A model generated the notes under the pieces. That model searched no databases. It was not told the origin of the DNA and saw only the letters and a list, made by a program, of their open reading frames with translations. A stretch of 64,000 nt of DNA, taken from assembly GCA_035548515.1 (NCBI GenBank), contig DASZSW010000010.1, positions 5,279-69,278 of the forward strand, written 5' to 3'. A program made the position numbers and the translations under genes. Source of the stretch: DASZQY01 sp035548515 (lineage in GTDB: Bacteria > Pseudomonadota > Alphaproteobacteria > Rhizobiales > Kaistiaceae). Below, one piece after another: positions 53,466 to 63,785 of this stretch (positions within the stretch are counted from its first letter, which is position 1; the number at the start of each line of letters is the position of its first letter).

Positions 53466-54113
53466 CTACATCACGATGACCTTGGCGCCAACGCGCGCCC
53501 GCGAATACAGGTCGATAACATCGTCGTTGACCAGTCGGATGCAGCCCGACGAGACGTTGAGCCCGATCGTCCACGGCTCGCTCGTGCCGTGAATGCGGAA
53601 GCCGGTATCGCCGCCCTTGCCGTAGAGGTACATCGCACGCGCCCCGAGCGGGTTGCCACGGCCGCCCGCCATGACGAGCGGCAACTTGTGCCCGCGCTTG
53701 GCCTCGCGCGCGATCATTTCCTTTGGCGGATGCCAGGTCGGCCACTCGGCCTTGTTGCCGATGCGCACCGTGCCCTTCCAGCCCATGCCCGTGCGGCCGA
53801 CGCCGACGCCGTAGCGGATTGCCTGACCGCCGCCGGTGATGAAATAGAGATAGTGCCGCCCCGTATCGATGATGATCGTGCCCGCGGCCTCGGTCGTGTT
53901 GTAGCGCACCAACTGCCGGCGGAACTCGAGCGGCACCATACGGTTCGGCGACACGTCCTCGGGGTAGAGGGTCTGGCCGTTGTAGCCGCCGTCGCCGGAG
54001 AAAAGCTTGCCGAGCGCCTCGAAGAAGTTGTCGCCCTCTTCGGCCCGCGCCGCGCCGCTGGTCGCGATGGCCGCGCCCATCACCGCCGCCAGGATAAGTT
54101 TGCCACCGCGCAT
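53466..54113 (-). CDS. L,D-transpeptidase (YkuD) family protein
   Basis: A 215-residue secreted protein. The signal peptide ends near ATSGAARA. YkuD domain: GTIIIDTGRHYLYFITGGGQ, GRTGMGWKG, then the catalytic stretch FRIHGTSEPWTIGLNVSSGC ending IRLVNDDV (His and Cys nucleophile). It makes 3-3 cross-links in peptidoglycan or attaches outer-membrane proteins. ATG 54113 follows GGAG; upstream open frame is unrelated. Confidence 0.92.
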   Translation of the reverse strand: MRGGKLILAAVMGAAIATSGAARAEEGDNFFEALGKLFSGDGGYNGQTLYPEDVSPNRMVPLEFRRQLVRYNTTEAAGTIIIDTGRHYLYFITGGGQAIRYGVGVGRTGMGWKGTVRIGNKAEWPTWHPPKEMIAREAKRGHKLPLVMAGGRGNPLGARAMYLYGKGGDTGFRIHGTSEPWTIGLNVSSGCIRLVNDDVIDLYSRARVGAKVIVM

Positions 54114-54257
54114 GGTCTCAGCTCCGCCAGTTTGTCCCAGATGCAGAAAACCGTACCGAATCCGCCGCCCGCCGGGCAAGCGCCCTGCGGTCACGCCTTG
54201 GTGAAAGGCCCCCAAGAGGCGAGGAGCGCCGCAGGCGCGACCGGGAAGCAAATAAGA

Positions 54258-54968
54258 CTACAGCACGATGACCTTCGCCCCGACGCTGACCCGCTGGTAG
54301 AGGTCCATCACGTCCTCGTTGCGCATGCGGATGCAACCCGAGGAAACCGCGGTCCCGATGGTCCAGGGCTCGTTGGAACCGTGGATACGGTAGAGCGTGG
54401 AACCGAGGTAAAGCGCCCGCGCGCCGAGCGGATTGTCCGGCCCGCCATCCATATGGCGCGGCAGCTCAGGCTTGCGCTGCAGCATCTCCGGCGGCGGCGT
54501 CCAGTCCGGCCACTCGGCCATACGGGTCACATGGTGAACGCCGGCCCACTCGAAGCCCGGCCGGCCGACGCCCACGCCGTAGCGCAGCGCCTGGTTGTGA
54601 CCCATGATCAGGTAGAGGTGGCGCCCGACGGTATCGATGATCATCGTGCCCGGCTTCTCATCGCTCGGGTACTGGATCACCGCCGGCAAGAACTCCGGCG
54701 CCAGCCGATAGCTCCGCACTGCATCAGAGGCACCGGGGATGCGGATCAAAGACGGCGTGCCCTGCAGGATCGAGGCGGTCGTCTCATTCGAAACGTTCGG
54801 CAGCGCCACCACCGGCTTCTGCTTGCCCGCCTTCAGCTGGAGCATCCACGGATTGGTGAGGTCGGGGCTGAGGACGGCCGGCGGCGGGTCGAAGATGCTG
54901 GCGGCGTGGGCGGAAAAGGGGGCGAGGGGAGAGAGCCCGATCAGGGCGGCAGCAAGGGTGCGGTTCAT
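54258..54968 (-). CDS. L,D-transpeptidase (YkuD) family protein, paralogue
   Basis: A 236-residue paralogue of the downstream enzyme, with signal peptide ending near PFSAHA. Domain: GTMIIDTVGRHLYLIMGHNQ, GRPGFEWAG, PLGARALYL, then YRIHGSNEPWTIGTAVSSGC ending IRMRNEDV. Its N-terminal Pro-rich linker is longer than in the next gene. The two genes are separated by 144 bp on the same strand, a tandem duplication. Confidence 0.92.
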   Translation of the reverse strand: MNRTLAAALIGLSPLAPFSAHAASIFDPPPAVLSPDLTNPWMLQLKAGKQKPVVALPNVSNETTASILQGTPSLIRIPGASDAVRSYRLAPEFLPAVIQYPSDEKPGTMIIDTVGRHLYLIMGHNQALRYGVGVGRPGFEWAGVHHVTRMAEWPDWTPPPEMLQRKPELPRHMDGGPDNPLGARALYLGSTLYRIHGSNEPWTIGTAVSSGCIRMRNEDVMDLYQRVSVGAKVIVL

Positions 54969-55072
54969 CGGCCTACTCGGTACAAGGATGGCGCGGGGCA
55001 AGCGGCTGCTGCCGCTTCGTGGCGGCCGAAACTTTATGCTGTGCCGGATAACGAAGGGTTACGGAGGGGCGC

Positions 55073-55702
55073 GTGAGTGACGGTCTGATCGTCGGCGATG
55101 ACGGCAAACGCCGCTGCGGCTGGGGCGGCTCGACGCCGAACTACATCCCCTACCACGACAACGAATGGGGCCGCCCGGTCACCGACGACAAGCGCCTGTT
55201 CGAGAAAATCTGCCTCGAAGGCTTCCAGTCCGGCCTGTCGTGGCTGACGATCCTGAGGAAGCGCGAAAACTTCCGCCGCGCCTTCGCCGGCTTCGACATC
55301 GACAAGGTCGCCAGGTTCACGGCCCGCGACGTGACGCGCTTGCTCAAAGACGAAGGCATCATCCGCCATCGCGGCAAGATCGAATCGACCATCAACAACG
55401 CCAAGCGCGCTCAGGAACTCCGCGAAGAATTCGGCAGCCTCGCCGCCTATTTCTGGAGCCACGAGCCGCCGAAGAAAGACCGACCGAAGAAAATGGACGC
55501 CGCCACGCTCCGCGCCATGCCAACATCTCCGGCGTCGATCGCGCTGTCCAAGGACCTGAAGAAACGCGGCTGGAGCTTCGTCGGCCCCACCACCGTCTAC
55601 GCCTTCATGCAGGCAATGGGCCTGGTCAACGACCACCTCGAAGGCTGCCACTGCCGGATGGAGGTTGAGAAGCTCAGGCGGAATTTCGTGCGGCCGAAAT
55701 GA
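55073..55702 (+). CDS. tag: DNA-3-methyladenine glycosylase I
   Basis: A 209-residue Tag. RRCGWGG...YIPYHDNEWGRPV at the N-terminus, FQSGLSWLTILRKRENFRRA, FVGPTTVYAFMQAMGLVNDH and a zinc set (Cys near 15, C-terminal H-x-x-G-C-H-C). Removes alkylated 3-methyladenine from DNA. It starts with GTG 55073. It is divergent from the transpeptidases across 104 bp. Confidence 0.95.
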   Translation: MSDGLIVGDDGKRRCGWGGSTPNYIPYHDNEWGRPVTDDKRLFEKICLEGFQSGLSWLTILRKRENFRRAFAGFDIDKVARFTARDVTRLLKDEGIIRHRGKIESTINNAKRAQELREEFGSLAAYFWSHEPPKKDRPKKMDAATLRAMPTSPASIALSKDLKKRGWSFVGPTTVYAFMQAMGLVNDHLEGCHCRMEVEKLRRNFVRPK

Positions 55703-55709
55703 CGACGAC

Positions 55710-55804
55710 TGTCATCCCCGCGAAGGCGGGGATCCAGTAACCGCCGTCAATGCAGAACTTGCACCGCAGGCGGATACTGGGTCCCCGCCTTCGCGGGGAT
55801 GACA
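55710..55804. repeat. BIME-like inverted repeat
   Basis: 30-bp arms TGTCATCCCCGCGAAGGCGG... (55710-55739) and the inverse at 55775-55804 differ at one position, with 35 bp between. Each arm carries the CCCCGCGAAGGCGGGG palindrome. It lies between tag and hisG, which converge on it. Confidence 0.92.
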
Positions 55805-55812
55805 GAACAGAA

Positions 55813-56511
55813 CTACCCCACCACCGCCTTCAGCTTCCCGACAATCGCCGCATACGCCTTCCGCTGCTCGCGCCCCCACCGCGCCGCCTTGCTCGCGACG
55901 AGGTGCGCCTCCGACGACAGGATCAGCCCGTCGCTGAGCGTCTTCAGCCCGTTGGCGTGGAGTGTCGCGCCGGTCGAGGTGATGTCGACGATGAGGTCGG
56001 CAGCCCCCGAAGCCGGCGCGCCCTCGGTCGCCCCGAGGCTTTCCACGATGCGATAGTCGGCGATGCCGTGTCCGGCAAAGAAGCGCCGCGTGATGTTGAT
56101 GTATTTGGTCGCGACCGTCAGCCGCCGTCCGTGGCGCGGCCGGAACGATGCGGCGACATCGTCGAGATCCTCCATCGTCTCGACGTCGAGCCACGGCTCC
56201 GGCACCGCGACGACGACGTCGCAGCGCCCAAACCCGAGCGGCAGCGTCAGCGTCGCGCGCCCGTCGCCGACGCTCTCCTCGACCTGGTCGCGCCCGGTGA
56301 TGCCCGCGTGTACGTTGCCCGCGCCGATCTCGCGCGCGATCTCCGGCGCCGACAGCAGCGCCACCTCGACGCCGGGCAGCGCCTCGATGCGGCTGCGGTA
56401 GCTGCGCTTGGCGCCCGGCGCGAGCGGCAGTCCGGCACGCGCGAACAGCGCCGTCGCATCAGCCTGCAGCCGTCCCTTCGACGGCACGGCGAGGATCAGC
56501 GGCGCGCTCAT
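55813..56511 (-). CDS. hisG: ATP phosphoribosyltransferase catalytic subunit, short form
   Basis: A 232-residue HisG of the short type that requires HisZ. Motifs: LILAVPSKGRLQADATALFA, GNVHAGITGRDQ, RRLTVATKYINITRRFF, and the PRPP-binding segment SGAADLIVDITSTGATLHAN. First step of histidine synthesis. ATG 56511 overlaps the hisZ stop by 4 bp (ATGA). Third in the hisS-hisZ-hisG operon. Confidence 0.95.
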   Translation of the reverse strand: MSAPLILAVPSKGRLQADATALFARAGLPLAPGAKRSYRSRIEALPGVEVALLSAPEIAREIGAGNVHAGITGRDQVEESVGDGRATLTLPLGFGRCDVVVAVPEPWLDVETMEDLDDVAASFRPRHGRRLTVATKYINITRRFFAGHGIADYRIVESLGATEGAPASGAADLIVDITSTGATLHANGLKTLSDGLILSSEAHLVASKAARWGREQRKAYAAIVGKLKAVVG

Positions 56512-57590
56512 CGCCGCGCCTCCTTGCCGATGCGATCGAGCCACACCGAGAAGCCGACCGCCGGCACCGCCGCCGTCGCGTCGCCAATGTGCGCCGTCAT
56601 CGAGTCATAACGGCCACCGCCGATCGCGGGGCCGCCTTTGCCGCGGCCCGGCACCTCGAACACGAAGCCGGTGTAATAATCGAGCCGCCGCCCGAAATCG
56701 GCGGCGAAGGCGAGGCCATCGACGTCGATGCCATGCGCCGCGAATGCATCGATGCGCTTGGCGAATGTGTCGAGCGCAGCGCCCAGCTTCAGCTTCTCAC
56801 GATCGGCAAGTGCGCGGAGCGCCGCCAGCGACTTCGCCGGCGTACCCGCCACCTTGAGGAACGCGCCGAGCGTCGCCGCCGTCCGCTTCGGGATGCCGTG
56901 CGCCAGCGCCGCCTTGGCAACGAACCGCTCCGCGATCTCGTCGACGCTGCGCCCGCCGGCCTCGCCAAGCCCCGTCGTCGCGAAACGCTCCGCCACGGCC
57001 GCCTTCACCGCGGCAACGTCCGCATCCTCGAGTTCGGAACGCTGCGGGCCCGACTTCGCGTGGCCGTTGGTGAGAAACGCCTTCAGCCGTTTCGTATCGC
57101 CGAACGCCCGTGCCAGCCGCTGCCGCCATGGCGCACTGAGGTCCAGCGTATCGAGCAGCGCTGCGAACAGCGCCGAGTCGCCGATCCTCACCTGTGGCCG
57201 CTTCAGCCCGTAGAGTTTCGCCACCGACAGCGCCAGCTTCAGCATATCGGCATCGGCCGCCACGCGATCGACGCGCCCCAGCGATTCCACGCCCGCCTGG
57301 ATGAATTCGCCACTCTCGCCCGGCCGCACGCGAAACACCGGCCCGACGTAAGCGTAGTTCGCCTTCCGCTTCGCCGCGCCGGTCGCCAGATGGTGCAGCG
57401 AAACGGGAATGGTGAAATCGGGCCTCAGCGCCAATTCCTCGCCGCCCTCCGCGCTGGTGAGATAGAGCTGCCGCCGCAACTCCTCGCCGGCCAGCTCGAC
57501 GAACACGCGCGCCGGATAGACGATCGGCAACTCGACGAAGCGATAGCCTGCATCCGCCAGAAGAGAACGCAGACGCGCCGTGTCGCTCAC
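56508..57590 (-). CDS. hisZ: ATP phosphoribosyltransferase regulatory subunit
   Basis: A 360-residue class II aaRS-like paralogue of HisRS lacking tRNA-binding parts: LALRPDFTIPVSLHHL, FRVRPGESGEFIQAGVESLG, and RRLDYYTGFVFEV with GGGRYDSM. It is the allosteric partner of the short HisG. The ATG overlaps the hisS stop by 4 bp. Between hisS and hisG, so the tRNA charging and synthesis genes are cotranscribed. Confidence 0.93.
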   Translation of the reverse strand: MSDTARLRSLLADAGYRFVELPIVYPARVFVELAGEELRRQLYLTSAEGGEELALRPDFTIPVSLHHLATGAAKRKANYAYVGPVFRVRPGESGEFIQAGVESLGRVDRVAADADMLKLALSVAKLYGLKRPQVRIGDSALFAALLDTLDLSAPWRQRLARAFGDTKRLKAFLTNGHAKSGPQRSELEDADVAAVKAAVAERFATTGLGEAGGRSVDEIAERFVAKAALAHGIPKRTAATLGAFLKVAGTPAKSLAALRALADREKLKLGAALDTFAKRIDAFAAHGIDVDGLAFAADFGRRLDYYTGFVFEVPGRGKGGPAIGGGRYDSMTAHIGDATAAVPAVGFSVWLDRIGKEARR

Positions 57591-59158
57591 GGCCGCCGCT
57601 CGCCACGCCCGAGCATGCGGTTCACCGCCTCTACCAGCTTGCCCTCGGGCACTTCTTCCTGCCCCGGCCGCGCCTCGCGATACTGGTCGTGATCGGCCAT
57701 GCCGGCGGCGAGCTCCTTGCCGACGCGCATGTCCTTGATCTGCACGACACCCTTCGCCTTCTCGTCGCCGCCCTGGATGATGGCGAGCGGCGCGTCGCGA
57801 CGGTCGGCATACTTCATCTGCGCCTTCATGCCGGAATCGCCGAGGTACATCTCGGCCGCGACGTCCGCGCGCCGAAGGTCCGCGACCATCTTCTGGTAGT
57901 CGCCGACGCGCGCCTTATCCATCACCAGCACGACGACCGGCCCGCCGCCCGCCTTCGCATCGAGCCGCCCCAGCGCTGACAGCGCCGCCTGCAGTCGCGA
58001 CACGCCGATCGAGAAGCCGACGGCCGGCACGTTCTCCTTCATGAACCGCCCGACGAGCCCATCGTAGCGCCCGCCGCCACCGACCGAGCCGAACACCACC
58101 GGCTGGCCCTTCTCGTTAGGGATCTCCGCCAGCAGTTCGGCTTCGAACACGGGACCGGTGTAATACTCGAGCCCGCGGACAACGGAATGATCAATCTTAA
58201 TTCGTGTAGAGTCGTACCCGGCGCGGGCAACCAACTCCTCTATCGTCTGGAGTTCATTCTGAGCTTCCAGAAGCAGCCTAGTGGACGCGGCGCGCGCCGT
58301 GATCTCCGGGCCGACAAATGTGGTGTTCCCATATTCTCCAGCACCCCGCGCCTTGATGTATTCGAGGAACGCGTTAGACGGCCTTATTTGCACCGCATCA
58401 CCTACAACGCGAAAGCCGCCGCTTCGGCTTGATGTGGTGACGGCTAAGATAGAAGTGTTTGCTTCGTCGCTAAGGCCGGCACCGCTGGTGAAGTCGCCGC
58501 TCTCATCTTTTCTCCCGCGCCCAAGCAGATCGAACACACCCCCAACACCCAGACGGTCAAGCTTGTCGATCGCGCGGAGAATACTAAGCGCCTTGTCCTT
58601 ATCGTTAGGCGCAAACGCCTCCATCACGCCATCCAGCACCTTCCGCGAGTTCACCTTGATCACATACTGCCCGCGCGGGATGCCGACTTCCTCCAGCGTG
58701 TCCGCCGCCATCATGCAGATCTCCGCATCGGCCGCCGGCGAACTCGCCCCAACCGTATCGGCGTCGAACTGCATGAATTGGCGGAAGCGTCCCGGCCCCG
58801 GCTTCTCGTTCCGGAACACCCAGCCAAAGCGATAGCTGCGATACGGCTTCGGCAGCCGCTCGTAATTCTCGGCAACGTAACGGGCGAGCGGCGCCGTCAG
58901 GTCATACCGCAACGACAGCCATTGCTCGTCGTCATCGCGGAACGAAAACACGCCCTCGTTCGGCCGGTCGAGGTCGGGCAGGAATTTGCCGAGCGACTCC
59001 GTGTATTCGACCAGCGGCGTCTCGCCCGGCTCGAAGCCGTACCGCTCGTAGACGCGGCGGATGCGCGCCACCATCTGCTCGGTCGCGCGGATGTCGGCGG
59101 CCGAACGGTCGGCAAAGCCACGCGGCGCCTGCGCCTTCAGCTTGTCCCTGTCCGCCAT
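57587..59158 (-). CDS. hisS: Histidyl-tRNA synthetase
   Basis: A 523-residue class II HisRS of the alphaproteobacterial type. Motif 1 region DRSAADIRATEQMVARIRRV, motif 2 FRNEKPGPGRFRQFMQFDAD, HisA motif VRGLEYYTGPVFEAE, HisB/motif 3 GSVGGGGRYDGLVGRF, then an anticodon-binding domain ending in KLVEAVNRMLGRG. The segment between the central KDESGDFTSGAG and HisA is longer than in the rhizobial HisRS I recall, and at DNA level uses quite different codons. It should match the A73/no-G-1 tRNA-His found in this window. Confidence 0.94.
   Translation of the reverse strand: MADRDKLKAQAPRGFADRSAADIRATEQMVARIRRVYERYGFEPGETPLVEYTESLGKFLPDLDRPNEGVFSFRDDDEQWLSLRYDLTAPLARYVAENYERLPKPYRSYRFGWVFRNEKPGPGRFRQFMQFDADTVGASSPAADAEICMMAADTLEEVGIPRGQYVIKVNSRKVLDGVMEAFAPNDKDKALSILRAIDKLDRLGVGGVFDLLGRGRKDESGDFTSGAGLSDEANTSILAVTTSSRSGGFRVVGDAVQIRPSNAFLEYIKARGAGEYGNTTFVGPEITARAASTRLLLEAQNELQTIEELVARAGYDSTRIKIDHSVVRGLEYYTGPVFEAELLAEIPNEKGQPVVFGSVGGGGRYDGLVGRFMKENVPAVGFSIGVSRLQAALSALGRLDAKAGGGPVVVLVMDKARVGDYQKMVADLRRADVAAEMYLGDSGMKAQMKYADRRDAPLAIIQGGDEKAKGVVQIKDMRVGKELAAGMADHDQYREARPGQEEVPEGKLVEAVNRMLGRGERRP
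58185..58615 (-). other. Compositionally atypical patch inside hisS
   Basis: Within hisS this stretch uses AGA, TTA, ATA, AGT, GTA and CTT codons that are nearly absent in the flanks, and its G+C is clearly lower. It encodes the variable region between KDESGDF and the HisA motif. The reading frame is intact. Boundaries by eye. Confidence 0.6.
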
Positions 59159-59321
59159 GGTTTTTCGGGATTCCCTAGAGAAATCGCGGGCTTCCTAGCC
59201 CATCGCGCCGGGACGGACAAGAACGCCGCGCCTGTTGCCGCCGCGTCGCAAACGCCGATTGCGCCGCCCCTGACCTTCGCCCATCCTGATCGCTCGGAGC
59301 GACTCTCCAAAGAGGAACGCG

Positions 59322-60566
59322 ATGTTCAACTCGTTTTTCCCCCAGCCGAAGGTGTTTTTCATCTCGGCCGCCGCATGGGCGCTGTTCGCCGTGCTGCTCT
59401 GGTACTTCGGCGGCGAGCAGTTCGGCGCCGTCGTCGGCCTCCCGCCCGCCGCAGCCGATGCCGTGCCGAATATCTGGCCGTCGCGTTTCCTCCAGCCCGA
59501 GTACGTCTGGTTCTACGCCTACTTCTGGGCCGCCATCCTCATCTTCTACGCCTTCTGGGCCTGGTACTCGCCGCACCGCTGGCAGGATTGGTCGATCCTC
59601 GGATCTGGTCTCATCATCTTCGTCGTCAATTTCAACGTGCAGGTCAGCGTCGCCCTCAACGATTGGCGCGGCGTCTTCTACGACATGGTCCAGAACGCCC
59701 TCACCACCCCGGGCTCCGTCACGCCGATCAACCTTTACCTCGGCCTCGCGCAGTTCCTGACCGTCGCGCTGATCGCCGTCACGGTGGGCGTGCTCAATCT
59801 GTTTTTCCTGCGCCACTACGTCTTCCGCTGGCGCACCGCGATGAACGACTTCTACACCGCCAACTGGCCGCGCCTGCGCACCGTCGAGGGCGCATCGCAG
59901 CGCGTGCAGGAAGACACGATGCGCTTCGCCGGCACGGTGCAGGGCCTCGGCATCAACCTCGTCGACTCGGTGATGACACTGATCGCGTTCCTGCCGGTGC
60001 TCGCCGCTCTGTCGTCGCACGTGACGGCGCTGCCCATCGTCGGCGTCATCCCGTATCCGCTGATGTTCGCGGCGATCGGCTGGGCGATCTTCGGCAGCGT
60101 CCTGTTCCCGCTGGTCGGTATAAAGCTGCCGGGCCTGGAGTTCCGTAATCAGCGCGTCGAGGCCGCCTTCCGCAAGGAACTGGTATACGGCGAGGACGAC
60201 GCGGAGCGGGCGCAGCCGCCGACGCTGCAGGAGCTTTTCGGCGCGGTCCGGCGCAGCTACTTCACGCTCTATTTCCACTACGTCTACTTCGACGTCGTGC
60301 GCTATCTGTACCTGCAGACTGACAACGTCTTCGCGACGTTCCTGCTTGTGCCGACGATCGCCATCGGCAAGATCACCTTCGGCATCTACCAGCAGGTGCT
60401 GACCGCGTTCAGTCAGGTGACGAGTTCGTTCCAGTACCTCGTCAACTCATGGGGCACGATCATCGAACTCATCTCGATCTACAAGCGCCTGAAGGCGTTC
60501 GAGTCGACGCTCGACCAGGAGCCGCTGGGCAAGATCGAGCAGGAGCCGATCCAGCAGGTCAGCTAG
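59322..60566 (+). CDS. bacA: Peptide antibiotic/VLCFA transporter SbmA/BacA
   Basis: 414 residues, close to rhizobial BacA (about 420). Starts MFNSFFPQPKVFFISAAAWA, then multiple helices with QVSVALNDWRGVFYDMVQNA, LRHYVFRWRTAMNDFYTANW and RLRTVEGASQRVQEDTMRFA. No ATPase domain: SbmA/BacA is a proton-driven importer of antimicrobial peptides, important for symbiosis and host infection in Hyphomicrobiales. AGAGGAA precedes ATG 59322. Confidence 0.95.
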   Translation: MFNSFFPQPKVFFISAAAWALFAVLLWYFGGEQFGAVVGLPPAAADAVPNIWPSRFLQPEYVWFYAYFWAAILIFYAFWAWYSPHRWQDWSILGSGLIIFVVNFNVQVSVALNDWRGVFYDMVQNALTTPGSVTPINLYLGLAQFLTVALIAVTVGVLNLFFLRHYVFRWRTAMNDFYTANWPRLRTVEGASQRVQEDTMRFAGTVQGLGINLVDSVMTLIAFLPVLAALSSHVTALPIVGVIPYPLMFAAIGWAIFGSVLFPLVGIKLPGLEFRNQRVEAAFRKELVYGEDDAERAQPPTLQELFGAVRRSYFTLYFHYVYFDVVRYLYLQTDNVFATFLLVPTIAIGKITFGIYQQVLTAFSQVTSSFQYLVNSWGTIIELISIYKRLKAFESTLDQEPLGKIEQEPIQQVS

Positions 60567-60593
60567 CATCTGGTTCCTGCGTGGGAGGCGTGG

Positions 60594-61001
60594 CTAGACC
60601 ACGCCTCCGCGCCGGGCGTCCATCGACCACCGGCCCGGCCCCGATGCGAACAGGAAGAGAAAGCCGCCCGCGAGGCCGAGGTCCTTCAGCGCCATGATCA
60701 GCTCCGCGTTCGACGCGGTGTTGCGATGGAACAGGACAGCGGTGGAAACACAGAAGGCGGCGAACGCCAGCGCCGCGAGCCGCGTCCACAAGCCAACCGC
60801 GATCATGATGCCGCCGGCGAATTGGCCGACCGCAGCGGCGATCGCGAGGTAGTTGGCGTAGGGCAGGCCGACGCCGGAGATCATCGCCGCGGTGTTGTCG
60901 AGCGCCCGCGCCATGATCGTCGCGTCGAAGACGAACAGGGCGGCGATCATCAGCCGTCCCAGCAGCAGTGCCAAGTTGCGCAGCGTATACACGGACGTCA
61001 C
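60594..61001 (-). CDS. DoxX family membrane protein
   Basis: About 135 residues from GTG 61001 (GTG 60992 also possible; the frame is open to 61160). Four helices: LALLLGRLMIAALFVFDATI, ANYLAIAAAVGQFAGGIMIA, WTRLAALAFAAFCVSTAVLF and LAGGFLFLFASGPGRWSMD. This is the DoxX/DoxD layout. Members act in quinone or thiosulfate-linked redox at the membrane, but no specific role can be assigned here. Confidence 0.82.
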   Translation of the reverse strand: MTSVYTLRNLALLLGRLMIAALFVFDATIMARALDNTAAMISGVGLPYANYLAIAAAVGQFAGGIMIAVGLWTRLAALAFAAFCVSTAVLFHRNTASNAELIMALKDLGLAGGFLFLFASGPGRWSMDARRGGVV

Positions 61002-61300
61002 CCCCCACAGGCCAGGCCGCGGCCGGCATCCAACACGTGAACGGTGCAAAAGGGAAGGGCGGCCAAGCACACGGTGCAAAAAATTAGCGAGCTTGCGCAG
61101 GCAGTTAGCCGGCAAGTCGCAAGTCCGCGCGGCATTCGGCAAGGCGGTTTCTGGGGCCATGCCATTGGCCTGTGTTTCGTCCGCTGTCGCAAAGGAGCAA
61201 CAGCTCGTAAAATCTGGCAGGTCGTTACAATTTTAGTCGTGACTTACTCAAATGCCGGAGGTTTTCTGACTATGCGGCGTAGTTGAGTAGGGAGGGCGTA
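61002..61300. promoter_or_regulatory. Intergenic region upstream of porin gene, with 30-bp-spaced direct repeat
   Basis: No convincing gene. Contains ACGGTGCAAAA twice (61041-61051 and 61071-61081), 30 bp apart, about three helical turns. The porin promoter and 5' UTR must be in its second half, which is A+T-richer (TCGTTACAATTTTAG). Confidence 0.4.
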
Positions 61301-62026
61301 ATGTCCCGCCGCGCGTTTGCGTATCTTTCCACAGTCGTTGCGACTATTGGCCTTGCCGCCGGCTCCGCCTCAGCAGGCCCTTCCCCGACCACCGGCCCGA
61401 TGTGGTCCGGCTTTTACGTCGGCGGCCACGTTGGCTATGGCACCGGCGCCGATACAGGATGTGGAGCCTGGAACGGCGGAATGACGATGCTGCCGGTCAG
61501 CCATGCTGCTGACTGCAGCGCAAATCCCAACGACCCGAACAATCACAACTACTCGATCTATGGGCCATTCAAGGGCTGGCTCGGTGGGCTTCAGGTAGGC
61601 GACAACTTCCAGTTCGGTTCGTTCGTCATTGGAGCGGAGTTCGCGGCTTCCCTGTCGGGGCTTGAACATTCCAACACCAGTCCGCTTGTCACCGAAAAGA
61701 CGGGACCACTGGTAACCGCCACCCTTCACGCGGGCTTTGCCCCGGGCCCGCTCTATTTTTATGGCCTTGTCGGTTTCGGCGCCGCCACGCAGACGCACGA
61801 CGACAATACCAGCAACTGCCACTGGAGCATCGGAGTGGGTGGCCCCGTTTACGGAGCGGGTATTCAGACCAAGGTCGGCAGCAAAGTCTCGCTGTTCGGC
61901 GAATGGAATCGCCTGGCCTTCAATGAAACCAGCGCCACCTGCTACAACGGCTCGGTCAACACGAACAATCTGGTGAAGACCAACGCCGACATCTTCAAGG
62001 TCGGTGTCAACTTCCAGATCAACTAA
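61301..62026 (+). CDS. Outer-membrane beta-barrel protein (Omp25/RopB-like porin family)
   Basis: 241 residues. The signal peptide ends near GSASA, then the family start WSGFYVGGHVGYGTG. Alternating amphipathic strands follow (GWLGGLQVGDNFQFGSFVIG, GFAPGPLYFYGLVGFGAA), with the C-terminal barrel strand FKVGVNFQIN. A cysteine-containing insert (GCGAWNG...DCSANPND) is unlike typical RopB. Strong GGGAGGG before ATG 61301. Confidence 0.87.
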   Translation: MSRRAFAYLSTVVATIGLAAGSASAGPSPTTGPMWSGFYVGGHVGYGTGADTGCGAWNGGMTMLPVSHAADCSANPNDPNNHNYSIYGPFKGWLGGLQVGDNFQFGSFVIGAEFAASLSGLEHSNTSPLVTEKTGPLVTATLHAGFAPGPLYFYGLVGFGAATQTHDDNTSNCHWSIGVGGPVYGAGIQTKVGSKVSLFGEWNRLAFNETSATCYNGSVNTNNLVKTNADIFKVGVNFQIN

Positions 62027-62065
62027 AGTCGCGCGCCATTCGACGGCGCTCCTGGTCGCACAAAA

Positions 62066-62090
62066 AGAGGCCGCCCATCGGGCGGCCTCT
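62066..62090 (-). terminator. Rho-independent terminator shared by groL and porin gene
   Basis: AGAGGCCGCCC (62066-62076) and GGGCGGCCTCT (62080-62090) form a perfect 11-bp stem. On the minus strand it runs into TTTTTG, ending groESL; the plus side has CCATTTTGT, weaker, so it may act in both directions. Confidence 0.92.
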
Positions 62091-62119
62091 CCATTTTGTA
62101 CGTACGATAAGGGCGTGGA

Positions 62120-63760
<1,641 letters not shown>

Positions 63761-63785
63761 TGTTTGGGTCCTTTGTTTCCTAGGC

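Noticed and set aside
61044..61286. 80-codon plus-strand frame before the porin gene
   Set aside because: No RBS, mixed composition, and it overlaps the likely porin promoter region.
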